From NCBI RefSeq assembly GCF_963082655.1, contig NC_081554.1, positions 97,450,232 through 97,514,231 of the forward strand: a stretch of 64,000 nt of DNA, written 5' to 3'. This DNA comes from Stomoxys calcitrans. Its lineage: Eukaryota; Arthropoda; Insecta; Diptera; Muscidae. The first letter of the stretch is position 1, and every line of letters begins with the position of its first letter. A program made the translations under genes and the position numbers. Below are positions 33,150 to 44,309 of this stretch, piece after piece. The notes beneath the pieces are model-generated. The model saw only the letters and a program-made list of their open reading frames with translations. It made no database searches and had not been told where the DNA came from.

Positions 33150-35756
33150 GCTTACAACCCCGACATAAGTGGGTTGCTATCTGGCCATAAACGTCTGGTT
33201 CTAGGGGACTTTAATGCGCATCACACGTCATGGAATTCTCCTCTAGGTAATGACCAGCGTAGCATAGCTTTGGAAGAGCAGATTGAAAGCTCCACGTTTT
33301 GCACGGTGAATGAGGATGCCTTAGGATTACGAGGAGGTGCAGCAGCTCGCCACATATTCTGGCAAGCCGTCATATCTTTGGGGTCAGACCACCTCCCCAT
33401 AATTCTCACCATCGACCGACCACCCGAATTCATAACTTCTGAGCGCCGGACGTTTATCAATTATAAGAAGGCCGTTTGGGCTGGCTTCAGAGAGTATACC
33501 AATCGCCGCTTCAGTGAACTGCCATCCCCCTCAGATGTGCTTGTGGACGAGAGGAAATTCCGAGTCATCATTAACGCAGCAACCGCTCGCTTTATACCAG
33601 ATGGTCGAATACCCCAAGTGCGGTCCAATTTCCCGGCACGAGCAGTGGTACTCGCAGACGAACGTGATGGCATTCGTGCTATGGACCCCGCTAACCCCAG
33701 AATCAGCGAGCTGAATCTGGAAATAAACAGGGTAGTCAACGAACATAAGCGGAATTTGTGGCTGGAACACTTGGAGCAATGAAACTTAGACACCGGTGTA
33801 GGCAAACTGTGGTCTACTGTTAAGTCACTCTCGAACCCCGGTAGACGGGATGACAGGACCTCAGTCATTTTGGCGAAATAACCGTGACTAATCCGAAGAG
33901 ATGCGCCAGGTTGTTCAACCGTCAATTTATGGTGCATCCCGAGAGACAGGACAAGGAGGAGAGCCATTCGCCGTATTCGTGGTCTCCGAGCCGATGAACA
34001 GCCATCACAATTTACCGTGGGCGAAGTTACGAATGTCATTCTTGGCGCCAAATCATCTAAGGCGTTGGGCCCCGACGGAATCTCTTCATTGATGTTGAAG
34101 AATCTGGATTCACCTGGAGTTGAGTACCTTACCACAGTCCTCAACCTATCATTGATCCCGTTACTGAAGCCTGGAAAAGACCCGAGTTTGGGGGAGTCGT
34201 ACAGTCCGACCTCCCTTCTCTCACCAGTGGCAAAGACGCTTGAGGCATTACTCCTTCCGAGCCTCGTAGGAGAATTTCCATTCGCCGAGCATCAACATGG
34301 ATTTCGGAGACTACATAGCACAACAACAGCTTTGCATGCCATCACCGCACATTTGCCGTGGCTTCAATCAGTCCAGGCCATGTGAGAGGACGGTCCTCGT
34401 GGCACTGAACCTATGGGAGGCATTCAACACAGCCATGCCAAATTATTTGAGGACATCGCCAACACTTCCCTCCAGCCAGGCCTGAAACGATGGGTCGCGA
34501 ATTATCTGTGTGGTCGCCAGTAATTTTTTGAAATTTAGGGATAAGAAGTCGAAACACCGTAGAGTGAAACAGGGAGTTCAACAAGGCGGGGTGATATCTT
34601 CGGCACTGTTTAACCTCTACTTATCCTCCATTCCACCCCCTCCAGACGGCATAGAGATCGTATCATATTGTACGATCATGGCATCAGGCCCCCTACCCAT
34701 TGATGACATCTGCGATAGATTGAACGTCTTGCCTCATATTTCGCTGCAAGAAATCTAAAGATATCTGCCACCAAATCTTCAGCCACATTGTTCACTACAA
34801 ATACGCGTGAGGTGAATACTGAGCTGACTGTGATGGTCGATGGAGAAATGACACCGACCATTAAGTGTCCCAAAATACTTGGCGTAACATTTGACAGCTC
34901 TTACACATTCTCCTACATGCCACAGCAATCTGCGAAATAAGGTCCTCAAGTCACTTGCTGGCAGCACTTGGGGTGCAGACAAAGAAACCTTGTTGACCAC
35001 GTACAAAGCAATTGGCCGGTCTGTGGTAAGTTATGCAGCACCAGTGTGGTCTGGTCAACTTTGTGACACGCAGTGGAATAATATTCAGATCTGTCAGAAT
35101 GCCGCCCTCCAAACTGCGACGGGCTGTCTCCTCAGTTCTCATGTGGACCACCTCCATCAGGAGACAAAGATCCTACCAGTGCGAAGACATAACTTCATGC
35201 TGTCTTAGCAATAGCTTGTGGGCTGTTATCGCATAGACCATCCAAATCATTATCATGTGGATAGATATCTACTGCCCAGAAGCCTTAAGGTAGATCTACA
35301 TGATCTAGAGCGTGAGGTTCAGGGCTACAAGAGAGAACCTCTAGATCAAGCGGCATATCAAGCAGGTCTAGACAACATTCATGAAGACACGGTAGCAGAT
35401 GCGGTAATTGGCTACCGGGTGAATGTAGTCCTTGAAGAACGGTCACCACCCATTGCACCCGAAGAAATGGACCTCCCCCGGCAAACCAGAGTAGTTCTGG
35501 CTCAATTACTTTCCGGCAGATGCAGCCGCCTCAATTCCCACAGAGCTAGGATTGATGCTGACGTGCAAGATGTATGTCCCGATTGTAACCAGGGACCGCA
35601 CGATACACGTCACCTGTTTAACTGCCCGGCCAGACCTACTCGACTCAGACCCAGATCCCTGTGGACGCACCCCATCTTAGTCGCAGAGTTCCTGGGTCTC
35701 GACACTCAACAGAATCAAGCAGACGAAAGATAGAACACAATTAACTGCTACAACAA
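33150..35756 (+). pseudogene. Jockey-like LINE, 5'-truncated ORF2 (endonuclease to zinc-finger) with CAA tail
   Basis: The endonuclease end is at 33174-33460 (LVLGDFNAHHTSWNSP, then SLGSDHLPIILTID). A linker follows (VNEHKRNLWLEHLEQ and a stop), then RT blocks GAKSSKALGPDGISSLMLKN, EHQHGFRRLHSTTTALHAI and RVKQGVQQGGVISSALFNLY. The catalytic YADD is replaced by a frame-broken VSYCTIMAS. Further on are LLTTYKAIGRSVVSYAAPVW and the C-terminal finger VCPDCNQGPHDTRHLFNCPA. The 3' end is GCTACAACAACAACAACAAC. Stops and frameshifts at several points (about 33782, 34383, 34487, 34758, 35208) make it non-functional. Jockey clade is my best match; a related clade is possible. Confidence 0.85.
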
Positions 35757-36730
35757 CAACAACAACTATTATTTGACCCCCCACATTGCGATGGTCAATA
35801 AATAATTGCTGTTTGTGGGGTATTTTGGGAAAGGAGTAGATCCCCGGAAAATTCGTTCCGAAAGTGGATATCAATTTCGTGCTCTACTCCCCAATAGCTT
35901 TTATTTGAGCACCACATTGACATGGTCTATAAATATGCCCGATTTAGGGGTGTTTTGAGGAATGGGGTGGTCCCTCAAACACTTAGCCCTGAAAATATAC
36001 CTGCATCGTGCTCCATTTTAAAATATCTTTATATTATATATTTGAACCCCATATTGCCACTGGCCTCATAATTGGTTACCAAATTCGGTTTATAATCTCT
36101 AATATCTTTCATTTTAACCCCTTATTGCAAAAGTCAGCAAATATGTCCGGCTTGGGTTGTAGGCTCTAAAAACTATCAATATTGAGCTCCACTGTCTTGA
36201 AGACGCAATTTGTCTTGGTAAGTAAATACGTCCTATTTGAGGCTTATTATGGTGTTGGGACGTTTCTTAGATAGTTGGTCACGAATGTTGCCATGGTCGG
36301 TAAATATATCCGATTTAGGGGTGTTTTGGGGGCTGGGGAGGTCCACCAAACACTTGGTCCAACAAGTAGATAACAGATACATTTTGTAACCTTAAATACC
36401 TTTCATTTGAGCCCCATATTGTCGTGATTGGTCTATATATATATTTCGTAGGTTTTGGCCCCCTAGGTTCCCTATCCAAAATTTGGATACCAATTGTTTG
36501 TTTTTAGGTTACTATAACAGAGCACACAAAATTTAGCTTAAATCGCACTAAAATTAGTGCAAGGAGAGGATTCGTCCCCTCTTCAGATATTAAAAAATGT
36601 AGTACCCTATTTTCATCACGGGATCATTATGCACCATCTGTGAAAATTTCAAGAAAATAGGTTTAGCCGTTTTTGAGTCTATAAGGAATACACAAACAAA
36701 CAAGCCGACAAACAACACAAATTGATTTTA
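35757..36730 (+). repeat. Tandem-module family C element
   Basis: Five to six modules (CACATTGACATGGTCTATAA, ATATGCCCGATTTAGGGGTG, GAGCCCCATATTGTCG) are followed by the tail AAAATAGGTTTAGCCGTTTT, ACACAAACAAACAAGCCG and ACACAAATTGATTTTA. The CTAGCTG terminus is missing; the LINE's CAA tail abuts the left side. Confidence 0.82.
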
Positions 36731-37510
36731 ATGCCTACCACCATAGGATCGACGCTCTCAGTCGATCTTGCCATCTCCGTCCGTCTGTCTAAATCACGAT
36801 AGCGTTCGAACGCGTACAGCTACACAGATACTAAATAATGATGAATAGTCTAGGAGATTGCAAATAGGCTAAAATTTTGACGTTTTCGTGGTTCAAGTTT
36901 TGAATCCTTACTTTGAACAAGTAAGGCTATATTGCCTTCCCTTAGCTACTCCCACCGTAGGATGGGGGTATACTAACTAAGCCATTGCGTAGCACATCGA
37001 AATATTGGTCTAAACCCCTATAAAGTGTATATTTTTTTGATCGCTGTGACATTTTAAGTTGATCTAACCGTGTCTGTCCGTCCCTCCGTCCGCGTGTCGA
37101 ATGCACGCTAACTTTCGAATGAGTATAGTCGGCTGCACGAAATTTTGCCCAAATACTTTTTATTGATGTAGGCCTGTTGTCATTGTAAATGGGTCAAATC
37201 GGTCCGTTTTTAGATTAAACTCCAATACACTCAGAGAAATATAATTGAAAAAACATCAAAAGAATTTGCTATAATACCATAAAATCTGCTAATAAAATGG
37301 GACAGCAGAAATTATTTGCTAAAACCGCAAACATTTGCTGATGTTAAGGTATAAGTCGATTTTCCGGTTTTACTTCCTGAGCCGTTCATTATTCCTTCCT
37401 AGTTTCTGTCTTATAAGAGAAACTGTGCAAAGAACTTGACAAATCCAATTCATTATAGAGGGTATATAAGATTCGGCCCAGTTGAACTTAATACGCTTTT
37501 AATTCCTTTT
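36731..37510 (+). mobile_element. DINE-1-like subfamily B, two 5' ends and one 3' end
   Basis: A first 5' fragment (CTACCACCATAGGATCG) at 36731-36935 precedes a second 5' end (CTCCCACCGTAGGATGGGGG) at 36950. The latter runs to TATAAGATTCGGCCCAGTTG, AACTTAATACG at about 37490. Between about 37230 and 37360 sits foreign sequence with repeated ATTTGCTAAAA / AATTTGCTATAA motifs. Confidence 0.78.
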
Positions 37511-38385
37511 TTCAGAGTGTAACATTCCCGAATGTTGGGTAATGAAACTCATTTCGCCAGACATGGCTTTTGTCGCCCTTGGTGTATGGGTTGCTACTTG
37601 TAATTGGCGGAATACATCCAATTGTGTTTAACCAGCAATTTCGGTTTTCCACTGCAGCTTGCCACCGCCGTACCCTCTTTAGTGCGCCGCTCATTGCTAA
37701 CACCGCTCTTGGTCATATTCATTATTCATTAACATTCGGTTTTAGTGCTTCCAAATGACTTCATTGCATTGACTTTCATTGCATTGTTTGCCCATTCCGT
37801 GCCTTCAGTAATGTGTCCTTTGTTGGCAGCTATGTGGTGCTCTTTTGGCTATCCATCCAACATGCTCTCGGTTGTTGCCAATTTCTTTATGGCAATTTAA
37901 TTTTGTGTAAATATTTGCTTCACAAGATTGAGACGGTACTCCATAGCCAACGATGGGTTTTCAAAAAGTTTGTGAGAACTTAAGGCAATTCCATCCATTA
38001 ATCCATTTGGGTGCTCATATATTTTAATTTAAATGACATTATTATTTCAATAAATTTACAACATGTCAACGATTTTAAACAAATATTTCTTTGTAAATAT
38101 AATTACGCGTAATATAATTGCTTTGCATGAGTGACTTGGAGATGTTGGATACCAAGCAACATTCCGATTCGTATTTAGTTGGCAAAACCTAGGCTTATGA
38201 TGGTCTCCCTTCATCTCGATGGTGGACACAAAAATGTGCCACGGGTTCACCCTATAGTTGGGTTGAGACGTCGGGTTATTAGTCCACCACACGGAAAAAA
38301 GAACAAATTACTTTAAAAACTTCATAAAAATGATTGCAAACGGCATACCCAATGGTGACGACCCCCACAAACAATAAAAGGACCT
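37511..38385. other. Repeat-poor DNA, no gene recognised
   Basis: About 875 bp with no element from the local families. Small frames occur on both strands (for example 37512-37703 minus) but none has a recognised domain or convincing splice sites in the phase needed for the receptor gene. Confidence 0.5.
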
Positions 38386-38685
38386 TTAATTGCCTATCTC
38401 ACCAAAAATGTCCAAACTCTCTACAGAGAAGTTCAGGTTCAGGGCCGATATTACCACCGTACCGAAGAATGGTGATGGCGTCACAATGACACAGAATTTG
38501 GTTGTGGATTTGTGGTTAGTCGCAAACTGAAGCACCCTATGCCCGGTGGATGAGAGACTGGCCACATTCCGCATAAATGCCAAATTCTTCAACGTCATCC
38601 TTATTTGTGCCCATGCTCCGACGGAAGACACAGACCAAAGATATTTTCTACGAGCGCCTAGAGAGGTAATACGACCGCTGCCAAA
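38386..38685 (+). pseudogene. RTE-like LINE endonuclease fragment
   Basis: Broken plus-strand frames give GFVVSRKLKHPMPG, then CPVDERLATFRINAKFFNVI and LICAHAPTEDTD, ending YERLER.YDRC. This is the VDERLAxIRIKxxFFNxxLIxAHAPTE block of RTE-type (CFDP2-like) endonucleases. It stops where a DINE-1 copy begins; the rest of the element resumes at 39856. Confidence 0.8.
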
Positions 38686-38689
38686 ATCG

Positions 38690-39547
38690 GAGCAAAAATG
38701 CACCTTTAATGGTCTTTAGGCCCTATAGCTGGAGATTGGTCAGGCAGCCATATTTAAATATAGCCCGGTTGGACCATTGTTAGGAGTCTTAATACAACTC
38801 ACTGTTCAAAATTTCAGCAAAGTCGTGTAATAAATGCGCCCTAGGACCCAAAATCGGCATATCGGTCTATATAGCAGCTATATTTATATATGGTCCGATA
38901 TACACGACATTTTGGTCGGAAGTTGCGGCCCTTAGTGCAAATCACTGTTTCAAATTTCAGCAAAATCGGAGAATAAATCTAGCTTTTATGGTCATAAGAC
39001 CCTAAAGCTGAAGATCGGTCTATATGGCAGCTATATGTAAATATAGCCCGATCAGGACCATATTCGGGACAGATGTTGGAAGTCTTAATACAACTCACTG
39101 TTCAAAATTTCATCGTAGTCGGGTAATAAATGCGCCTGTTATAGGCCTTAGACCCAAAATCGGCAGATCGGTCTATATGGCAGCTATATCCAATAAGATC
39201 TGATCTAAACCATTTTTGGTTCGCATGTCGGCGGCCCTAATAAAACTCACCATGCCAAATATCAAGGAAATCGGGCAATAAATGCGCCTGACCCTAAATC
39301 GCCAGATCGGTCCATATGGCCGCTATATCTAATATATATACAGTCCTATGTGGCTCATTCAAGAGCTTAACCTGCGTAGTAAGTGATTACTACTGACGGA
39401 CATACGGACGAACATCGTTAAATCGTCTTACAATTTTACAACGATCCGAAACATTTATACTTTGTAGGGTCGGAAATGGATATTTCGATGTGTTACAAAT
39501 GGAACCACTAAATGAATAGGGGGTATATAACCTATGGTGGTAGGTAT
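38690..39547 (-). mobile_element. DINE-1-like subfamily A variant
   Basis: Minus-strand modules of about 150 bp (GATCGGTCTATATGGCAGCT, AACTCACTGTTCAAAATTTC) run to the head block GGTCGGAAATGGATATTTCG. The 5' end is near 39547 (CTATGGTGGTAGGTATA). The 3' hairpin is missing. It lies inside the RTE element. Confidence 0.82.
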
Positions 39548-39639
39548 AAATATAACCTTGGTCCAACAGTTGGAAAAATTAGTCTACACGTGGAAACTTC
39601 CGTTAATAGATTGAGGCGAAAAGACTTCGCTGTGGCAAA

Positions 39640-39855
39640 AACTGGTAGTTAGCAGCACCATATATTAACGTCTGCTTGATTCAGTGGACTGTCCAGATCT
39701 AGGAACTCTGCGACTAAGATGAGTTGCGTCCAGAGGGATCTGGGTCTGAGACGAGTGGGTTTGGCCGTTAAACTGGTGACGTATGGTCTCTGTTCACAAT
39801 CAGGACATACATACCGCACATCAATCCTTGCTCTGTAGGTATTAATGGTTGTCCA
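39640..39855 (-). pseudogene. Jockey-like LINE C-terminal fragment, minus strand
   Basis: The minus-strand frame reads INTYRARIDVRYVCPDCEQR, then TAKPTRLRPRSLWTQLILVA and EFLDLDSPLNQAD. This is the same C-terminus as the LINE ending at 35733 (NSHRARIDADVQDVCPDCNQ). The second half of the zinc-finger is deleted. It sits in the gap of the RTE element. Confidence 0.85.
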
Positions 39856-42135
39856 CAGATCAAGAAGTAAGAAACCAAGTTGATAACATTGTGATGGAGG
39901 GAAGGTATTCATCCAACGTGTTCCGTGAAGCGAACATTGATTCGGATCATTACCTTATTGCAGCAAAGGTTCGCACCCATTTGAGAATGGCGAGCAAAGT
40001 ACGAAAGCTGGACGAAAAGCTGCAAACACAGCAGATGGTAATTGTATACTCAACTCGGCTGACGCAGCACTTCTTGCCGACTTCATGGAAAATGCCTGTA
40101 CTTGAGTACCAGAAGTCTTCTCCAAAAAACCCATGGTACGATCAAGAGTGTTGAAATGCTACTAAAGCCTAGAATGCGGCATATAGAGCAACATGGCAAT
40201 CAGTTGCAACGTGCCAGATGAGGGAGAGGTATGGGAAGGAAAGGAGATACGTCTATTCCGCAGAAAGAGAAAGACGTGAGTGTGAGCCAATTGACATATG
40301 CAGGAGTCAAAATGAAGTTCGGCCCTGCACGGGATAACTAAGAGCATCGCACAGGCTGGAAGCTTAGCTTGGTGCTACCGGGCGCACCCACAGGGTGTGG
40401 ATAGTGGAATGCTCAATACGGAGTAGCTGCAACTGCAGTCGCTGACAATCAGCGGTATCGAGTGGAGAGTCTCAGGAAGAGGTCTGTTGGACTCAGTTCT
40501 TGCTTACTTACTGAGTGCATATGATGCTCAATGCATTGATCGATCGTATAGACCGGAACGAGCTTGTTCGCCAATAAGAGCTTGACGAGGATCGCTAACT
40601 CTACATGCAAATTTGGCTACAACAACAACAACAGAATGAAGTCCTAAAATTTTACTAAAGAATCGAATATCAGTGGCTTTGGTGCAGGCACATCCTCCTG
40701 GAGAGACAAATAAGGAAATCTGGGAACTGATACACATAGTGTGCTTGGGATATGAAAAGAACATATTTCTATTAGTACCCGACGATGTCGGCGAAGAGGT
40801 TACTGCAGAACCAATTTCAGATTATGATATAGAATGTTAACCTCATAGTCAGAATGAGGTCCAAGTTAGCAGTGTCCAGACTAATGAACAACTAGGCAGC
40901 AGGAGCCGATGGGCTGTCCTCTGATCTTTTTGCGGCAGAGAACAACACGATGATAAGGCATCAGCTCGTCAGCGAGATTTGGCTAGAAGAACGCATATCC
41001 GATTATCCGATTAGAACCTCAGAATACTATTAACCTTTCTTAAGAAAGGATACAATGTAGAATTTGCCAACTACAAAGGAAAAAGTCTTCTCCTCATCGC
41101 ATACAAGATACTCTCGAGTGTACTGTGTGAATGATTAAAATTGAAAGTCAATGATAATTGGCCCCTACCAATTAGGGTTTAGGCCTAGAAAATCTACCAT
41201 AGACCAAATTTTCACACTGCGCCAAATCCTGAAAAACAATCCGAGAAGATAGGTCAACTCTAATCAACCCTTCGTTGACTACATACCCGTTTTCGAAAGC
41301 CCTATACGTTCCAAATGTATTTCAAGTCATCTTTGAGTTTGGTATCCCTGCAAAATTAATAAGACTCTGCAGGATGGCGATAGCTGATATACGTTCCTCA
41401 GTAATAATATAAAAGAATTTCTCCGAACATTTCAGTACCAGGCGAGTTTTCAGACAGGCAGACACCTTATCGTGTGATCTCTTAAATATCCTGCTGGAGA
41501 AAATTATACGAGATGCAGATATGAATAGATATGGCACACGACTCAAGAGAGAACACATGCTATACTCGCCTATGTCAACGACATCGATATTATGAGTGGT
41601 TCATCGCAAGTAGTAACCACAGCATTTGAAAGTTTCGAAGGTGAATCAGTGAAAGTGGTTCCGGTAGCAAATAAAAATAAAACGAAGAAAAATTCAGACT
41701 AATAGATCTACTTTTGATTTAACAAACACTTCAGGAGCAAAGCCATCTCTCGCCATACGAAAATCAAACTATGCAAGACACCGATATTACCGATGCTGAC
41801 GTATGGTTCCGATGCATGGGTACTTGTGATAGCATATGATTCAGTCTTGGAGTGTTTAAGAGAAAGATCCCTCGCAAAAATTATGGACCAAGCCGCTAGC
41901 ATAGCTAAATGTACCAAAATACAACAATTGCGTTGGCTATGTCATGTTGTTAGAATAAATGATGAAGCTACAATAAAATATATAATAAGACTAAAACTGC
42001 AATGGAAAGATTAAGTGGATAAAGACCTCTCGATACTAGTTGTTAGAGATGGGAGAAGGAACGTACAAGATCGAAGCGCTTGGAAATCTATTCTACGTTC
42101 AGCTGGTGGAGCAAATGCTCTGTAATGGCTAACTA
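39856..42135 (+). pseudogene. RTE-like LINE, endonuclease end, reverse transcriptase and C-terminus
   Basis: 39849-40154 encodes the endonuclease end (RNQVDNIVMEGRYSSNVF, ANIDSDHYLIAAKVRT, KNPWYDQEC). It is followed by the basic RYGKERRYVYSAERERRECE. After an inserted short element (40330-40637) come RT pieces: AAGADGLSSDLF, YQLGFRPRKSTIDQIFTLRQ, FGIPAKLIRLCR (broken) and LLEKIIRDAD, then an AYVNDIDIM-like string in place of AYADDIDII. The C-terminus is TKIQQLRWLCHVVRINDEAT and DRSAWKSILRSAGGANAL. The 3' end GTAAGCAG-type tail follows. Many stops and frameshifts make it a pseudogene. The altered residue in the DD pair would itself abolish catalysis. Confidence 0.88.
40330..40637 (+). repeat. 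Short interspersed element, copy 2 of 3, with (CAA)n tail
   Basis: Contains AGCATCGCACAGGCTGGAAG, GGATAGTGGAATGCTCAATA, CGGAGTAGCTGCAACTGCAG, then CAGCGGTATCGAGTGGAGAG. It ends at 40617-40636 in GGCTACAACAACAACAACAG. It interrupts the RTE element. Its tail matches that of the Jockey-like LINE at 35740-35756, so that LINE is a plausible source of its retroposition machinery. Confidence 0.75.
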
Positions 42136-42514
42136 AGTAGGAAAGTAAGCAGCCATTTAAAAACTTTTTCCCAAATTATTATAATCAAGGAATTTTGTTA
42201 AAGACTTTCACATTCTATCCTTACTTTTCATAAAATATATTGAAAATGCCATATCTTACAAATCGATTGTCAGACGGTCTCAAATTGTATACCGGTTTAT
42301 TTGAAAGGTTGGATTTAGGAACAAAACCCACCTCACATACAGATGTGTTGAAAATAATAGAAGTGCTGCCAACTCATATTTTCACAAGTCAAATTTGTTG
42401 GTATATCAACATCCAAATTAAGTGATATTTTAAGGGCATTTAGAAGGATATGTAAGAAGTAAAATTACAAATGGATGTCATTGATTGTTTTCTTGTCTGT
42501 TATTGTCATTGGTT
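42136..42514. other. No feature recognised
   Basis: About 380 bp of A/T-rich DNA between the RTE 3' end and the Tc1 element. The 61-codon frame at 42240 has no known domain. Confidence 0.5.
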
Positions 42515-43414
42515 GTTTCTTGCCTTGTTCAAAAAAAAAAAAAAAAAAAATAGGAGTATGAATGATTTGTTATAAAATGCAATAAAATATGCGAAAATTA
42601 AGTGTAGAAAAATTGCAATTAAGCTGTTTCAATTGTTATTAAACTCACTTGGTCCCATTATTCTCGGACGATTTGGGGAAAAGAACTTATTCGGAAAAAT
42701 GCTGTTAAGGAGTATGCAGTTGTACACACAATAAAGCTCGCCAAAGGACATATCGATAGGTCGATTGAAAAATATAGAAATATGCTGTGGTCCGACGATG
42801 TAAAATTTTGTAAAAATTTTTAAAAAATTTGTATTCTTACAAGTCAATGATCGGAAACATACCAGTTAATTAGCAAGGAGTTATTTCAGGTCAAAGGTGT
42901 TCAGGTTAAACCATGACCTGCTCATCCTCCTGACCTCAATCCCATAGAACATTTATATGGAGACATGGACTTTATGTTACAGAGAACCGACTGTTGAATT
43001 CGGAAGAGCTATGGAATGTAGTACTTAATGCCTGGCATAAATTCCGCCCAAAGATATCTCAGAAACACCCTGTAAAGCGATGGCAGGATCTTATTGAGAC
43101 TCCATTCACCATAAATGTGCCGAAGTCATCAAAAAAGGATATATTACTCTAGGCACAAAAAAAATTTAACTTCTATTAATTAATTTTCAACTTTTATGCC
43201 ATTTTCTTTATAAGTATTGGGTTATGTATTAATGCTCTCATTATTTTGAACAGTAAATTGTTGTAGCTTCAATTAAAAAAATTATTGTTCTTTAATTCAT
43301 TTAGATAATTGATTAATAATTACATCTTACATAAAAACAAAAAAAATATTTTTTATAATAAAATTATATTTTGTTTTTTAGAGGAGCACAATCCTTTTAT
43401 TTTGAACACAACTG
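42515..43414 (+). mobile_element. Tc1-family transposon remnant with transposase pseudogene
   Basis: The right end reads, as reverse complement, CAGTTGTGTTCAAAATAAAA and is followed by TA (43415-43416). The left end keeps TTGTTCAAAA, expanded into a run of about 20 A, then TAGGAGTATG. Inside, plus-strand frames show pieces of a Tc1 transposase. First is AKGHIDRSIEKYRNMLWSDD (broken frame, near the second catalytic D). Then come PDLNPIEHLYGDMDF-type residues containing the last catalytic E region (42925-42970), and EELWNVVLNAWHKFRPKIS. Last are VKRWQDLIETPFTINVPKSS and KKDI. The N-terminal DNA-binding half is missing. The copy is dead. Confidence 0.82.
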
Positions 43415-43775
43415 TACGTATGTTGGTGTTGAATAGTCTGTTACATCTAGTTAATTATTATAGGGTCCCATCTAAGCCTATTGCCATGACATTATACATC
43501 TAATAAGAGATAACCATTGCACAGTAAATATTCTCACGCATTATACATCCGTCCTAGCACGGTATTGGTTTAATGGACCAAGGATGAAATGAGCAATTCT
43601 CTAATATCGAATACAAGAACAATGAAAGTGGGCATATTTGGAACAGCAACTTGAAATTTGAAGTATCTGTGCTCCGGCAAATTTTTGTTGAAAATAGGAG
43701 CTTTGAGTGTGGGTGTTAAGGGTGGTGCATGTGCATTTGTGCTATGTTTTGAATTTGTGTTTGGTCTCTACTTAC
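43415..43775. other. Intron downstream of the transmembrane exon
   Basis: On the minus strand this begins with the donor GTAAGT of the exon at 43776. Read-through would end after two codons (TGT AAG TAG). No coding sequence is recognised. Confidence 0.55.
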
Positions 43776-44309
43776 ACTCTGGACCGCCTGTTAATGTGTG
43801 TAGGCCGGATGATGGTATCACTTGATAGCTGTCCCCTTCAACACCGATGGCACTTGTCATGTGATAACCGTAACCATTTTGACTCCCATAAAGAGAAGAG
43901 TTAGTCGTTGAGTTTTGTTGTTGCTGGTGATGTTGTTGGTGCTGCACTTGTTGTTGTTGTTGCTGGTGATGCAGTTGGTCGTCGGGATCGTGGACGGCCG
44001 TTAGTGTCAGTTCCATGGCATGCGTGTCAAGTGTTTTACTATCTAAGCTGCCCGTTGGATAGTAGGGCGGTGGTGGTGGCTGCTGTTGTTGGCCACTAGT
44101 TTGGGCCACAATCGATGGCCGTCCCGAATCTAGGTCATATTCTTTGGCAGCCGTATTTGTTGACTTCTTTGTAGCCGTTGCCGAACGCCTGCAGCGACAC
44201 AGCATTATTGTGAATGCTGCAAAGAGCAGAAATGTTACAGACGCTATAACTATGGCCACAATCGCAGATGTAGTCAGGGTTGACTTCTCGGGTAGATATG
44301 ATTTTCCAA
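43776..44309 (-). CDS. ed: Echinoid-type receptor, transmembrane and proximal cytoplasmic exon
   Basis: The acceptor TTTCTCTTTTCAG precedes 44309 and the donor GAGT/GTAAGT follows 43776. The 534 bp carry 177 whole codons, phase 1 at both ends. The split first codon A+TT gives Ile, so the junction reads NAE-I-GKSYLPEKS. A hydrophobic helix at residues about 13-36 is followed by the stop-transfer CRCRR. Then come PPPPPYY (a PPxY-type WW-binding string), a His/Gln-rich low-complexity stretch at about 111-131, and GYGYHM. This fits the single-pass topology of Echinoid/Fred, which act in cell adhesion and in EGFR, Notch and Hippo signalling (established knowledge). WW binding is only inferred. The next exon is not certain: T plus the first bases of the candidate at 17810 gives TGA. 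Confidence 0.85.

Noticed and set aside
33174..35733. Possible intact LINE ORF2
   Set aside because: Several stops and frameshifts (about 33782, 34383, 34487, 34758, 35208) and a disrupted catalytic YADD region show it is a pseudogene.
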